DNA from: AV40 sp035568175
GTDB taxonomy: Bacteria; Verrucomicrobiota; Verrucomicrobiia; Chthoniobacterales; UBA10450
Direction: 5' to 3'
DNA: 64,000 bases
Assembly: GCA_035568175.1 (NCBI GenBank)
Contig: DATMON010000004.1
Location: 310,001-374,000 of the forward strand
The notes beneath the pieces were generated by a model. It was not told where the DNA came from. It saw nothing but the letters and a program-made list of their open reading frames with translations, and did not search any database. Position numbers and translations under genes: made by a program. Positions 44,835 through 54,470 of this stretch are shown here, in pieces. Position 1 is the first letter of the stretch. Every line of letters starts with the position of its first letter.

Positions 44835-46565
44835 TTACAATCCCATCAACTCGCGGACGTATTTTACCGGCGGGCTACCGTAAGAGATTACCTGGTCGTT
44901 ATATTTCTTGAGATCGAAGTCCTTACCCAACTTTTGCTGCGCAGCCGCGCGAAGATCGAGATGTTCGCTAACGCCAACAAAGTAAGTAGACAGCTGCGCC
45001 GAGGTGAGTCGCGCGCGTTTCCATTTGAGCGTGGCTTCGCCCTGCTCCTGGAACGTCTCCTTCGTCATTAAATCCATCGCCTGCTGCTCGGTCATATCTC
45101 CGGCGTGAATGCTTTGATCGAGAATGGCGTTGGCAATCGCGCGCAGCCGCATCTTTAACTGCTGCATCTTCACTTCCCGGCCGCCGTATCCCTGTTCGGC
45201 CATCACCTGCTCGGTGTAAACAGCCCACCCCTCAATGAATGTGCCGCTCTGGAAAATCGCGCGCACCAGCGTCGGCGCTTTGAACTCATTCGAGTGCGCG
45301 AGCTGAAGGTAGTGGCCAGGCATCGCTTCATGCACCGTCAGATCGCGAAGGAAGTAGTTGTTATTCTCGCGAAAGAACGATTCCTTTTTTTCCTTCGGCC
45401 AGTCTTTCGGCGTGGGCGAAACGGCAAAAAATGTCTTCGGGTTTTTCTCGAGGGGCCCGGCCGAATCACAATAGGCAATGGCGACCCCGCGCTTGAATTC
45501 CGGCATCGCAATCACTTCGAGCGGAACTGCCGGACTAGCCACCAAATTGCGTTCCTTCACAAAATTGGTGGCTTCCTTCACGACTTTCTGCGCGTAACCG
45601 ACAACGGTGTTGTCGTCCTGGTGTTCCTGCGCCAGCCTATTAAGAACCGCGGCGGTAACGATATGCTTGTCCGCTAAAGTTTTCTCGTTGGCTTTAGGAA
45701 AATACTTTTTGTAAAGCGGCAGCGCTGTCTCGTAAATGGCGGCCTGGGTCTGCTGAAGATCGGCGGCAGCGCGCTTTTTGATTTCCTCCATCGACAAGTC
45801 GGAGGCCAGAGCGAAACGCAATTTTCTCCGAAACTTGTCCGCGCCAAGACGAAAATTTCCATCGGAACGTTTGAGGAGATCGTCCTCCAACCATTTCTTG
45901 TAATCTTCGAGCGCCCGTGCCGCTTTCTCCTGAATCGGGGCGAGGTCTTTTTTCGGCTGCGGCGCCTGGTTGAGCAACGGATCGAGACCGTTGCGTACCA
46001 GATTGATCGCGCCCTGGATCTGTTCAATCGCCGTTTCAGTGTGAACGCGCGGCGGATGTTGGAGGTTCACCTCCGCCTGCTTGATCACAGTCGGAATGGC
46101 GTCCAGCCGCTGGCGCAGATTCGGAACTCGCTTTTCGGCCGAATCAAAATCGCGCGCGACGAGAAGATACAGGCTGTTCGCGAGACTCTGATTGTAAACG
46201 AGTGGGTTCCACTCGGCTTCGCGCAATTCTTCCAGTCGGAAAATTTCGCTCTCGACGTTGTCACGCAGAATTCGCACGTCGACCTGGTTCGCCCCGGTAA
46301 GCTGTTTGTAATCGTCGAATTTACTGAGCGCTTCGCGGACTTGCTTCGCGTTCGCGAGCATCCGTGTGCGCGTCTCAGCCGAGTAATCGGTTAAAACGCC
46401 GTCGAACCGATGATCGCCGAGCTCGGTTGCAAACTCGGGGTGTGACGACAAATAATCTTCGCAGTAATCCTTGGCGATCTTTTCGAATTCGTCGTCCTTC
46501 GGGTTGGCGTTCGCGTAAAGGGACAACGACAAAAAGAGCGCCGTAACTGAAATGATTGTCTTCAT
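44835..46565 (-). CDS. secreted DUF885-family metallopeptidase-like protein
   Basis: A 576-residue protein with a signal peptide (IISVTALFLSLSLYANANPK). The DUF885 signature is FLRDLTVHEAMPGHYLQLAH, containing the HExxxGH metal motif. Supporting blocks are YCEDYLSSHPEFATELGDHR, GWAVYTEQVMAEQGYGG and the C-terminal GKDFDLKKYNDQVISYGS. Members are poorly characterised periplasmic or outer-membrane zinc proteins, often lipid-anchored. It is directly downstream of the POT peptide transporter (9 bases), which suggests peptide degradation or uptake. Confidence 0.88.
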   Translation of the reverse strand: MKTIISVTALFLSLSLYANANPKDDEFEKIAKDYCEDYLSSHPEFATELGDHRFDGVLTDYSAETRTRMLANAKQVREALSKFDDYKQLTGANQVDVRILRDNVESEIFRLEELREAEWNPLVYNQSLANSLYLLVARDFDSAEKRVPNLRQRLDAIPTVIKQAEVNLQHPPRVHTETAIEQIQGAINLVRNGLDPLLNQAPQPKKDLAPIQEKAARALEDYKKWLEDDLLKRSDGNFRLGADKFRRKLRFALASDLSMEEIKKRAAADLQQTQAAIYETALPLYKKYFPKANEKTLADKHIVTAAVLNRLAQEHQDDNTVVGYAQKVVKEATNFVKERNLVASPAVPLEVIAMPEFKRGVAIAYCDSAGPLEKNPKTFFAVSPTPKDWPKEKKESFFRENNNYFLRDLTVHEAMPGHYLQLAHSNEFKAPTLVRAIFQSGTFIEGWAVYTEQVMAEQGYGGREVKMQQLKMRLRAIANAILDQSIHAGDMTEQQAMDLMTKETFQEQGEATLKWKRARLTSAQLSTYFVGVSEHLDLRAAAQQKLGKDFDLKKYNDQVISYGSPPVKYVRELMGL

Positions 46566-46574
46566 GTCTAAAAA

Positions 46575-48248
46575 CTAAGCCTCGGGCTGAACCGCAAATG
46601 CGACCGCGGGTTCGGCGTCACTAGCGACTTCGGTTTGATCCTGTAGATATGTGCGGCCTTTATAAAACGGCGTAACGATGGCAAACAACACGGCCGTTCC
46701 CAACATCACCCAGACGAAGAACATGAAGTAGCTGGTCCCCTGCAGCTTTACGCTGCCGTCGGGATTCTGGATGAAGAAATTGACCCCGGCGGTGAATTGG
46801 TTGCCGAGCGAGATGGCGAAGAGATACGTGCACATGACAAGCGATTTCAATTTCACCGGGCCTTGCGTGTAGGAAAACTCAAGGTGCGTCGGCGACACGA
46901 GGGTTTCGCCCGCGGTCAGAATCACGAACGCCCAAACCTGCCACATGATCCCTGGCCGCGCACCGGCGTCGATGCGGGTCTGAATCATCGCAACCAGGAA
47001 AAATGACGCCGCCGTGACAAACAATCCCGCGCCGATTTTCCGCAGTGGCGTCAACCGAACGAACTTCTCCACGAACGGGTAGAGCCAGTAGGAAAAAATC
47101 GGCAACATGATCAAAATGAAAAGCGGATTGACCGTTTGGATTTGCTCAGGGAGCCAGTCAGTGCCGAAGAGATGCCGATCCATTGATTTGGCCTGGACGA
47201 TCCAGGACGAGAAATTTTGCTGCCAGAGCGCCCAGAACATTGCCACGAAGGGAACGGGAATCAGAATGTAACGCAAGACAGGACGAATCGCCCAAATGAC
47301 GGCGCCAAGAATTAGCACGACTGCGGCGAGAACTGGCCGCCCAACACCAAACCCTAGGACAGCGCTAGCGGAACCCATGCCTTTGATTTGACCGATCAAT
47401 GCCGCGGTCGCGACAACCAGCAAGAAACAGAGCAACGGAATGAAAATTAAAAGGAACGGACGCTGTCGTTGCCGAGGGACGGTATCGTCAAAAAATTGCC
47501 GCCCACCGACTGGCGGAATGTGAACGAATTTTTTGCGACCCATCCAAAAAATGACCGTGGCAATGGCCATGAAGATGCCCGGCAGACCGAACGCGACGTC
47601 CGGGCTGTGCAGTCGCGGGCTGACTAGAAAATTCGAAACTGAAACCGGCAGCAGATTTTTGAGCCAGTCCCAGATTGATCCCGGCTCGAGCAACCATGGA
47701 ATCAAAAGTGTTGAGAGCGCCGAGCCGGCGTTGATCGAAAAATAAAACCAGTTAAAAAGGCGCGGCAGCAAATGCCTGTTGGTTTCGCCAAATTGATCGC
47801 CGACGTTCGTCGAAACGCATGGCTTTATCCCGCCCGCACCCAGCGCGATCAAAAAAAGTCCGATCGCTGACAAATACACCGGCGGAATGGTGTGAGCGAC
47901 GGCCGACCCCATCAAGGCAAGCGTGGCGTGTCCGGCGCAGTAAACGATTGACAACCAAAAGACGACCCAAAATTTTCCAAAGAACGCATCGGCCAAGATG
48001 GCGCCGACTAGCGGCAGAAAATAAAGCGCCGAAACAAACGTGTGATACCACGCTTCGGCCTGCTCTGGTCTCATCACATCCAGGTTGCCCGCCTTGTCGC
48101 GGAGGAACGTCGTCCAGAAAATCACGACGATGGCGTTCATCCCGTAATAGGAGAACCGCTCGGCCGCTTCGTTGCCGATGATATAAGGAACACCGGGAGG
48201 CCAGGTACTGATCTTCGGCGGCGACGTTAAATATTTCTCCGTAGCCAT
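46575..48248 (-). CDS. POT-family proton-dependent oligopeptide transporter
   Basis: A 557-residue inner-membrane transporter of the PTR2/POT class of the major facilitator superfamily. PTR signature ERFSYYGMNAIVVIFWTTFL; ALYFLPLVGAILADAFFGKF; IALGAGGIKPCVSTNVGDQF. About fourteen hydrophobic segments. It imports di- and tripeptides with protons. I use the ATG at 48248 because the extra 42 N-terminal residues of the longer frame overlap the neighbouring lipoprotein gene and are highly basic. It is followed after 9 bases by the DUF885 peptidase-like gene. Confidence 0.9.
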   Translation of the reverse strand: MATEKYLTSPPKISTWPPGVPYIIGNEAAERFSYYGMNAIVVIFWTTFLRDKAGNLDVMRPEQAEAWYHTFVSALYFLPLVGAILADAFFGKFWVVFWLSIVYCAGHATLALMGSAVAHTIPPVYLSAIGLFLIALGAGGIKPCVSTNVGDQFGETNRHLLPRLFNWFYFSINAGSALSTLLIPWLLEPGSIWDWLKNLLPVSVSNFLVSPRLHSPDVAFGLPGIFMAIATVIFWMGRKKFVHIPPVGGRQFFDDTVPRQRQRPFLLIFIPLLCFLLVVATAALIGQIKGMGSASAVLGFGVGRPVLAAVVLILGAVIWAIRPVLRYILIPVPFVAMFWALWQQNFSSWIVQAKSMDRHLFGTDWLPEQIQTVNPLFILIMLPIFSYWLYPFVEKFVRLTPLRKIGAGLFVTAASFFLVAMIQTRIDAGARPGIMWQVWAFVILTAGETLVSPTHLEFSYTQGPVKLKSLVMCTYLFAISLGNQFTAGVNFFIQNPDGSVKLQGTSYFMFFVWVMLGTAVLFAIVTPFYKGRTYLQDQTEVASDAEPAVAFAVQPEA

Positions 48249-48258
48249 CAGGAATCTT

Positions 48259-48492
48259 CTACTGAGGCGTGCTTTCGGGGAAAAATTCTGCTGGCGTGGG
48301 CGACGTGGTAGCTGACGGAGATGCCGATGTTTCTTTCGTCGCGCTAGAAGTTTCGTCAGACTCTCCCGGAACAACGACGTGTTCCTTTTGCACTTCGGGA
48401 TCTTCCCCGAGACGATGTTTTTCGCACGAGCAACAGAAAATCAGCGCGGCAGTGGAAACGGCGGCGGCGGCTTGGCGAACACCAAAATGCAT
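48259..48492 (-). CDS. small lipoprotein
   Basis: A 77-residue protein starting MHFGVRQAAAAVSTAALIFC and reaching a lipobox in FCCSCEK. The mature part is acidic and Ser/Thr/Pro-rich (DPEVQKEHVVVPGESDETSS), with no known domain. It lies ten bases upstream of the POT transporter gene in the same direction, so it may be the first gene of that operon. Function unknown. Confidence 0.65.
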   Translation of the reverse strand: MHFGVRQAAAAVSTAALIFCCSCEKHRLGEDPEVQKEHVVVPGESDETSSATKETSASPSATTSPTPAEFFPESTPQ

Positions 48493-48607
48493 AGCGCGCC
48501 GCAAACTAATCGGGCATGCGCGTCTTAGGCAAGATGAAAGGTGGGAGTTCCTGACAGTGATATGTTGATTAACGCCACGCTTGCAGCATTAGTATGATCG
48601 ATCGCCG

Positions 48608-51013
48608 GTGTCCCGCAGCACAAAGAACAGCGCCTGGAACGAAGTCGTCGCCATTATTTTACTCGGCGTCGGCACGTTGCTCTTCCTCGCGTTGATTTCC
48701 TACAACCCGAAAGATCTGCCGTCGTGGGTGCCATGGAGTTATCTCTCGCCGCCGAACCGGCCTGCGCAAAATTTCATCGGTCCGTTCGGCGCGATCTTGG
48801 CCGGTTTTTGTTATCTGACGCTTGGGGCAGCGTCCTACTTGCTCGCGGCCGTTCTTCTCGGTTTCGGAGCTGCGAAATTATTTCACGCAAACTTGCGACT
48901 GATCGCTCGACTACCGTGGATCATTCTATTCGTCGCGTCGGGCGCGTGTTTGCTTCAATTGCAAACGACTCACCTCCGCGGCTGGCGATTGGCTTTTAAC
49001 ATTCAGGGCCCTGGCGGATGGGTTGGTTACGTTTTCGGCAAAACGTTACTGCTCACTTCGATGGGCAAAATCGGGTCGATCATTCTCCTTAGCGGAATTT
49101 ATGTCGCCAGTCTGATCCTGATGACCGGATTGCGGCCGATCTATCTCGTCCAGCAAACGGTCTCCGGCACCCGCGATATGTTCTCCAAACTGCACGAGTG
49201 GCGATTACACCGACAACTGCGCAAAGCGGACATCAAGGGGCAGCTCGAAATCAGCCAGCGGGAATTGACCAAGCAACGGCGCTCGATCGAGAAACAACTG
49301 AAGAAAAGAGGCGCGCCGGTAGCGGAACCGTCGGCGGCTTTTATTTCTCCGGACGACCTGGCGGATCGACCGGCGCCGAAAGTCGTCGACGCGACCGCGC
49401 TTCCAGAGGAATCGGTCGCACGGAAGAAACCGTCGCTGGCGGAATTGCGCGGCACCGGACAAAGGTCGACATCTGCCGCCCCAGGTCTAACGGGTCGTGC
49501 TTGGGACCCAAAAACTTACGCACTACCGGGACTGGATTTGCTTGCCGAACATGATCCGGAAGGACGCGGCGGCGCCGATCCGAGCGAATTGCAGCGCGTG
49601 CAGCAAACGTTGATCGACACACTGGGGCAATTTGGAATTGCCGTCGCGCCCGGCGACATTACCAAAGGTCCGACGATCACGCGCTACGAAGTTTATCCGG
49701 CCAAAGGCGTTCGGGTGGACAAAATCGTGAGTCTCGAGCGCGATCTGGCGCGCGCCACGCGGGCAGAACGGATCAATATTCTCGCGCCGATCCCTGGAAA
49801 AGACACGGTTGGCATCGAGCTCGCGAACACGCGCAAAGTCACGGTCACGTTACGCGAGTTGTTGGAATCGACCGATTGGGAAGAATCAAAAACACGAGGC
49901 AGAATTCCCCTCGCACTCGGCAAAGACGTTTACGGCAAGGCCATCATCACCGACCTCGCGCAAATGCCGCATTTGCTCGTGGCAGGCACGACCGGTGCTG
50001 GTAAAAGTGTCTGCATCAATGCGCTCATCGCCAGCATGCTGTTCCGGTTCACGCCGGAAGAAATGCGCTTCATCATGATCGACCCCAAAGTCGTTGAGCT
50101 GCAGCATTACAATGCCCTACCGCATCTCGCTTTTCCGGTCGTGACCGATCCGAAAAAAGTGCTGCTCGCGCTGCGCTGGTTGATTGATGAAATGGAACGC
50201 CGCTACAAAATTTTCGCACGCGTCGGCGTTCGAAACATCATCAGCTTCAATGCGCGCCCAAAGAAAAAGTCGGATGTCGATGTTGCAAATGTCGCGGAAT
50301 CGGAAAACGCGAACGAAATTAAGGTTCCTCGGGAACATGAAATTCCGATTCCGGAAAAAATTCCTTACATCGTGGTTGTGATCGATGAGTTGGCGGACTT
50401 GATGCAAACCGCGCCGGCAGATGTGGAAAGCGCAATCGCACGCATTACGCAAATGGCTCGCGCGGCTGGAATTCATTTAATCGTGGCGACACAAACGCCG
50501 CGAGCGGACGTGATTACCGGTGTGATCAAAGCAAACATTCCAAGCCGGATCGCATTTCAAGTGGCGAGCAAGATCGACAGTCGCGTGATCCTGGATGAAA
50601 ACGGCGCCGATCGTTTATTGGGCCAGGGCGATATGCTTTATCTGCCGCCGAGCGCGTCGCGATTGATCCGCGCTCAAGGGGTGCTGGTCACAGATGAAGA
50701 GATCCGCCGGCTGGTCGAGTTTGTTTCGGCGCAAGGTCGTCCCGCTTTCGACCCAGCGATGCACGAAAAACTTCAGGCCGCCGCGAGTTCAAGCGACGAA
50801 GTAACCGACGAAGATGAAGAGTTGGTGGAAAAATGTCTCGAGATCATTCGACAGGAAAAGCGCGCATCAACTTCGCTTCTGCAACGACGGCTGCGTCTGG
50901 GCTACACCCGCGCCGCGCGCATCGTTGATATTCTGGAGCAGCGCGGTATTTTGGGTCCCGGCGAAGGCGCCAAACCGCGCGAGATCCTGGTCGACCTCGA
51001 CGCTACTGTTTAG
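48608..51013 (+). CDS. ftsK: DNA translocase FtsK/SpoIIIE
   Basis: An 801-residue septal DNA pump. Four to five N-terminal membrane segments (residues 10-170), a short charged linker, then the RecA-like motor: Walker A LVAGTTGAGKSVCINALIAS, FIMIDPKVVELQHYNALPHL, Walker B YIVVVIDELADLM, ATQTPRADVITGVIKANIPS. The C-terminal winged-helix gamma domain (SLLQRRLRLGYTRAARIVDI) reads KOPS-like polarity sites. A GTG start at 48608 is used. First gene of a plus-strand run to 54950. Confidence 0.95.
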   Translation: MSRSTKNSAWNEVVAIILLGVGTLLFLALISYNPKDLPSWVPWSYLSPPNRPAQNFIGPFGAILAGFCYLTLGAASYLLAAVLLGFGAAKLFHANLRLIARLPWIILFVASGACLLQLQTTHLRGWRLAFNIQGPGGWVGYVFGKTLLLTSMGKIGSIILLSGIYVASLILMTGLRPIYLVQQTVSGTRDMFSKLHEWRLHRQLRKADIKGQLEISQRELTKQRRSIEKQLKKRGAPVAEPSAAFISPDDLADRPAPKVVDATALPEESVARKKPSLAELRGTGQRSTSAAPGLTGRAWDPKTYALPGLDLLAEHDPEGRGGADPSELQRVQQTLIDTLGQFGIAVAPGDITKGPTITRYEVYPAKGVRVDKIVSLERDLARATRAERINILAPIPGKDTVGIELANTRKVTVTLRELLESTDWEESKTRGRIPLALGKDVYGKAIITDLAQMPHLLVAGTTGAGKSVCINALIASMLFRFTPEEMRFIMIDPKVVELQHYNALPHLAFPVVTDPKKVLLALRWLIDEMERRYKIFARVGVRNIISFNARPKKKSDVDVANVAESENANEIKVPREHEIPIPEKIPYIVVVIDELADLMQTAPADVESAIARITQMARAAGIHLIVATQTPRADVITGVIKANIPSRIAFQVASKIDSRVILDENGADRLLGQGDMLYLPPSASRLIRAQGVLVTDEEIRRLVEFVSAQGRPAFDPAMHEKLQAAASSSDEVTDEDEELVEKCLEIIRQEKRASTSLLQRRLRLGYTRAARIVDILEQRGILGPGEGAKPREILVDLDATV

Positions 51014-51027
51014 CTGGCTAACCCGTC

Positions 51028-52104
51028 ATGACAATTGAAGGTCTGGGCAAGAAATTTCAAGATGCGCGACTGGCCCGCGGCCTCACGCTGGATGAAGCCG
51101 CGCGCCTGACCAAGATCCGTCCGTCACGTCTGGCCGAGATCGAAGCGGACGATTTTTCCCAATTCCCGAGCCTCGCTTATGCGAAAGGTTTCCTTCAAAT
51201 CTACGGAAAGTTTCTCGATGTCGATGTTACGCCCTATCTCGACGTCTTCGAAACATCGCAACAGATGACGGTCGATGGTTATTCCTACCTGCAGGACCAG
51301 CCGGCGCCAAAACCACGTCGCATTCGGGCGCGCCCGCGCGCGCCGGTCGTGCGCCGCCAGCGAAGCGGAGATCGCTCTTCGCCATTTCCGTTGCTGATTG
51401 CCGTTGGCGTCATTGTCGTCGGGTTCGTTTTGATGCGCTTGATCCTGAATATTCAGAGGATCGCACCGCACCAGATGGTGGGCGTTCCGCAACCGACCGC
51501 TTCACAATCTTTCCCGGCGCAAACTCAACCCGCACAAGCGCCGGCCGCTTCAGTGGCTCCGCCTCCGGCCGCGATCGTTGAAGCTCCGAAAAAATCTCCG
51601 GCGGTTGCAACCGCGGCTCCTTCGCTCGCCCCGTCAACTCCTCCTCCGACTGCAATAGTGGAAGTTCCAAAGAAAGCTGCGTCGCCAGTTGCAACCGTAG
51701 CGCCGTCGATTCCGGTACCGAACGCGTTTGTGCCGGCTTTCGCGAATGCGAACGCGGCAGCAAAGGCGAGCGTCGCGCCGAAGGAACCGGAAGTCCGTCG
51801 TGCAGAACCGGTCCGCCCCGAAGATTTGGCAAAGGCGGGGGCAACTGAGACAAATCAAAAACCGAGCGAAGCAGAAGGACCAAATCGGATCGCGATCAAA
51901 CCGCTAAAGAAAACTTACATCAAGGTCGTTGTTGATAATGGATCGCTACAGCCCGCCTTCGAAAGATGGATTTCGCCGACGGACGGAACCGTCGAATTCC
52001 GCGGACAAAAAATCGCCGTCCGGGTTTTGGATCGCGACGCAATTCAAATCAAGAAAAACGGTAAGCCGGTCGGGGACGATGACGACGACGTCACCGTCGA
52101 ATAA
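51028..52104 (+). CDS. RodZ-like helix-turn-helix membrane protein
   Basis: A 358-residue protein. The N-terminal HTH is of the RodZ type (GKKFQDARLARGLTLDEAAR, then FPSLAYAKGFLQIYGKFL). A basic stretch and one membrane segment (about 118-138, FPLLIAVGVIVVGFVLMRLI) follow. A long Ala/Pro-rich periplasmic linker and a C-terminal DUF4115-like beta domain (TYIKVVVDNGSLQPAFERWI) end it. RodZ links MreB to the elongasome; that role is inferred. It starts 14 bases after ftsK. Confidence 0.82.
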   Translation: MTIEGLGKKFQDARLARGLTLDEAARLTKIRPSRLAEIEADDFSQFPSLAYAKGFLQIYGKFLDVDVTPYLDVFETSQQMTVDGYSYLQDQPAPKPRRIRARPRAPVVRRQRSGDRSSPFPLLIAVGVIVVGFVLMRLILNIQRIAPHQMVGVPQPTASQSFPAQTQPAQAPAASVAPPPAAIVEAPKKSPAVATAAPSLAPSTPPPTAIVEVPKKAASPVATVAPSIPVPNAFVPAFANANAAAKASVAPKEPEVRRAEPVRPEDLAKAGATETNQKPSEAEGPNRIAIKPLKKTYIKVVVDNGSLQPAFERWISPTDGTVEFRGQKIAVRVLDRDAIQIKKNGKPVGDDDDDVTVE

Positions 52105-52130
52105 CGCGAACCGACCCGTTCATCCTGAAC

Positions 52131-53480
52131 ATGAGCACAAAAGTCGGCATGATCAGTCTCGGTTGCGCCAAAAATCTAGTGGATGCCGAGATCATGCTCG
52201 GAAGCGTGTTGCAGCGTGGGATGGAAATTACCTCCTCCGCCGACGAGGCCGACGTTCTGGTCGTGAACACGTGCGCGTTCATCGATTCCGCGAAGGAAGA
52301 ATCGATTGATGCGATCCTGACTGCGCATCAGGCGCGCGGACTAAACAAACGTGCCGGACAAAAATTGATCGTGAGTGGGTGCATGTCGCAACGGTTCGCG
52401 CGCGAGCTTCGTGAAGAAATGCCGGAAGTCGACGCCTTCATCGGCCTGGACGAAGTGAATGAACTCGGAACGATCATCGAGAAAGTGCTGGCCAAGGAGG
52501 ATGTCGATCTTGCGTTTGCCGACACGCGGCCAACTTACGTTCCGGATTACGATACTCCGCGCTTTCGGCTCACGCCGGCGCATTCGGCCTACGTAAAAAT
52601 TGCCGAAGGTTGCAATCATCCCTGCAGTTTCTGCGTCATCCCGCAAATGCGCGGGAAACATCGCAGCCGAACGATGGAATCGGTGCTGGCTGAAATTCGC
52701 GGGCTAGTCGCGGAAGGCGTGCGCGAAATCAATTTGATCAGCCAGGACACCACCTACTACGGAATGGATTTGTGGAGCGAAAAAGCCGGACCACGCCAGC
52801 CGGTTGATTCAGCGCGGGGTCCGACGCTGGTTGCGCTCTTGCGCGCGATCCAGGAAATCAACGGCGATTTTTGGGTGCGACTGCTCTACACGCACCCGGC
52901 CCATTGGAGCGACGAGTTGATCGAAACGATCGCCGACTGCGATAAAGTCGCGCGTTACGTCGACATCCCACTTCAGCACATCCACGAATCGATGTTGCAG
53001 CGGATGCGCCGCGAAACTTCGCGCGCTCACATTGAAAACTTAATTGCAAACCTTCGTGCCGGAATTCCTGGTCTGGCTTTGCGAACGACGTTCATCGTCG
53101 GTTTCCCGGGCGAGACCGATGAAGAGTTCAAATCATTACTTGAATTCATTGCCAGCGTCCGATTCGAGCGCCTCGGAATTTTCAAATATTCGCGCGAAGA
53201 AGGCTCGCGCGCGGCCAAGATGCCGGGCCAGATTCCGGTAAAGATCAAGAATGCGCGTTATCGCGAGGCGATGTCGATCCAGCAAGAAATCGCACATGAG
53301 ACGGCGCGGGGAAAAATCGGTCGCGAATTGAAATTGCTGGTCGACCAGCCGCTGATTGCGAGAACCGAAGCGGACGCGCCCGACGTCGACACGCGCGTCA
53401 TCTTGGCAAAACCGGCGCCGGTTGGTGAATTCGTGACACGGCGAATCACGGCGACGCGTGGTTACGATCTGCTCGCGTAA
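52131..53480 (+). CDS. rimO: ribosomal protein uS12 methylthiotransferase
   Basis: Radical SAM enzyme adding a methylthio group to an Asp of ribosomal protein S12. The 449-residue protein has the N-terminal cluster domain (MISLGCAKNLVDAEIMLG, VVNTCAFIDSAKEESID, VSGCMSQR). The SAM cluster motif is EGCNHPCSFCVIPQMRGKHR, and a C-terminal TRAM domain ends GEFVTRRITATRGYDLLA. It follows the RodZ-like gene by 26 bases, probably in the same transcript. Confidence 0.96.
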   Translation: MSTKVGMISLGCAKNLVDAEIMLGSVLQRGMEITSSADEADVLVVNTCAFIDSAKEESIDAILTAHQARGLNKRAGQKLIVSGCMSQRFARELREEMPEVDAFIGLDEVNELGTIIEKVLAKEDVDLAFADTRPTYVPDYDTPRFRLTPAHSAYVKIAEGCNHPCSFCVIPQMRGKHRSRTMESVLAEIRGLVAEGVREINLISQDTTYYGMDLWSEKAGPRQPVDSARGPTLVALLRAIQEINGDFWVRLLYTHPAHWSDELIETIADCDKVARYVDIPLQHIHESMLQRMRRETSRAHIENLIANLRAGIPGLALRTTFIVGFPGETDEEFKSLLEFIASVRFERLGIFKYSREEGSRAAKMPGQIPVKIKNARYREAMSIQQEIAHETARGKIGRELKLLVDQPLIARTEADAPDVDTRVILAKPAPVGEFVTRRITATRGYDLLA

Positions 53481-53576
53481 CACGTTCGCGAGGGACGAGT
53501 TTTTTCGTCGGAATAACTTCACGCGTGACAAGATCCCTTTTGTCGGGCAATATCCTACTTAACGTCCGACCCCCCC

Positions 53577-54044
53577 ATGGCCGATTCGAACGAGCCGAAA
53601 AAAGAAACCGCGCACATCACCGTTTCATCGCGGCCAAGTTCGCCGCCGTCTCAACCGGCTGAATCGCGGCCAACGGTCCGAATTCATTTGCCCACACGGC
53701 CGCCCGCGAATCCCCCGCCTGTTCCGGCCGACTTATCCTCTTCGGCCCGAGTCGCCGCCGCTGCCATGGCCGCACCGATGACGACACCGGCGCCAAAAAA
53801 GGAGACTGCCCACATGACGGTGTTGCCCGACCCGCAACCGAAGCCAGCGGTTCAAATGAAAAAAACGCAGCCGCTGATCGATTTGCAGGCGATGGAAACG
53901 CCTGCGACCGCCGTCACTCTGGCACCGGCATCGTTACTGGAGCGGCAGCCGCGAATCGATCAAGTCTCAATGCCATTATGCTGGACGCTACTGGCAGCTT
54001 CAGTCGCCATTTTGATTCTTCAGATTTGGAATTATGTTTCCTAA
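53577..54044 (+). CDS. Pro-rich tail-anchored hypothetical protein
   Basis: A 155-residue protein. The first 130 residues are Pro/Ala/Ser-rich and disordered. They contain the motif PKKETAHITV (8-17) and again PKKETAHMTV (about 73-82). The C-terminus has a single membrane segment (CWTLLAASVAILILQIWNYV) with almost nothing after it, as in tail-anchored proteins. Function unknown; the repeated TAH[IM]TV motif could be a binding or phosphorylation site. It is immediately followed by thioredoxin. Confidence 0.65.
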   Translation: MADSNEPKKETAHITVSSRPSSPPSQPAESRPTVRIHLPTRPPANPPPVPADLSSSARVAAAAMAAPMTTPAPKKETAHMTVLPDPQPKPAVQMKKTQPLIDLQAMETPATAVTLAPASLLERQPRIDQVSMPLCWTLLAASVAILILQIWNYVS

Positions 54045-54048
54045 AGCC

Positions 54049-54375
54049 ATGGAAAACTCAGCAACAATCAATCTGGACGAATCGAATTTTGACCGCGAAA
54101 TCAACAGCGACAAACCGGTGTTGGTCGATTTCTGGGCTGAGTGGTGCGGACCGTGCAAGTTAATCGCGCCGCTGCTCGATGAAATTGCCAGGGAAAAGGC
54201 CGATGCTGTGAAAGTCGCAAAAGTAAATGTGGATCAAAACCAAAGCCTCTCATTTAAGTACAACATTCGCGCCATTCCATCGCTGCTGTTCTTCAAGAAT
54301 GGCCAACTGCGGGACCAAGTGACGGGAATGACGAGCAAGAAAGACTTGATCAGCCGGATCGAGGCGCTGGCTTAG
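54049..54375 (+). CDS. trxA: thioredoxin
   Basis: A 108-residue thioredoxin with the active-site motif FWAEWCGPCKLIAPLL, the cis-Pro loop IRAIPSLLFFKNG and no signal peptide. It keeps cytoplasmic dithiols reduced with thioredoxin reductase. The ATG at 54049 gives the usual length; an alternative in-frame ATG at 54034 overlaps the previous gene. It is in the same run as ftsK-rimO. Confidence 0.94.
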   Translation: MENSATINLDESNFDREINSDKPVLVDFWAEWCGPCKLIAPLLDEIAREKADAVKVAKVNVDQNQSLSFKYNIRAIPSLLFFKNGQLRDQVTGMTSKKDLISRIEALA

Positions 54376-54470
54376 AAAAATCAAAGATCGAGCGATTCCG
54401 GCATGTCGCCGGGAATGAGATGTGCTGCCCTGATCGGGCTGAAATGCTCTCAGATCCGCTGCTTCATAAA

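Noticed and set aside
53494..53511. Terminator after rimO (GACGA...TCGTC)
   Set aside because: The T-run lies in the loop rather than after the stem, so it is not a standard terminator.
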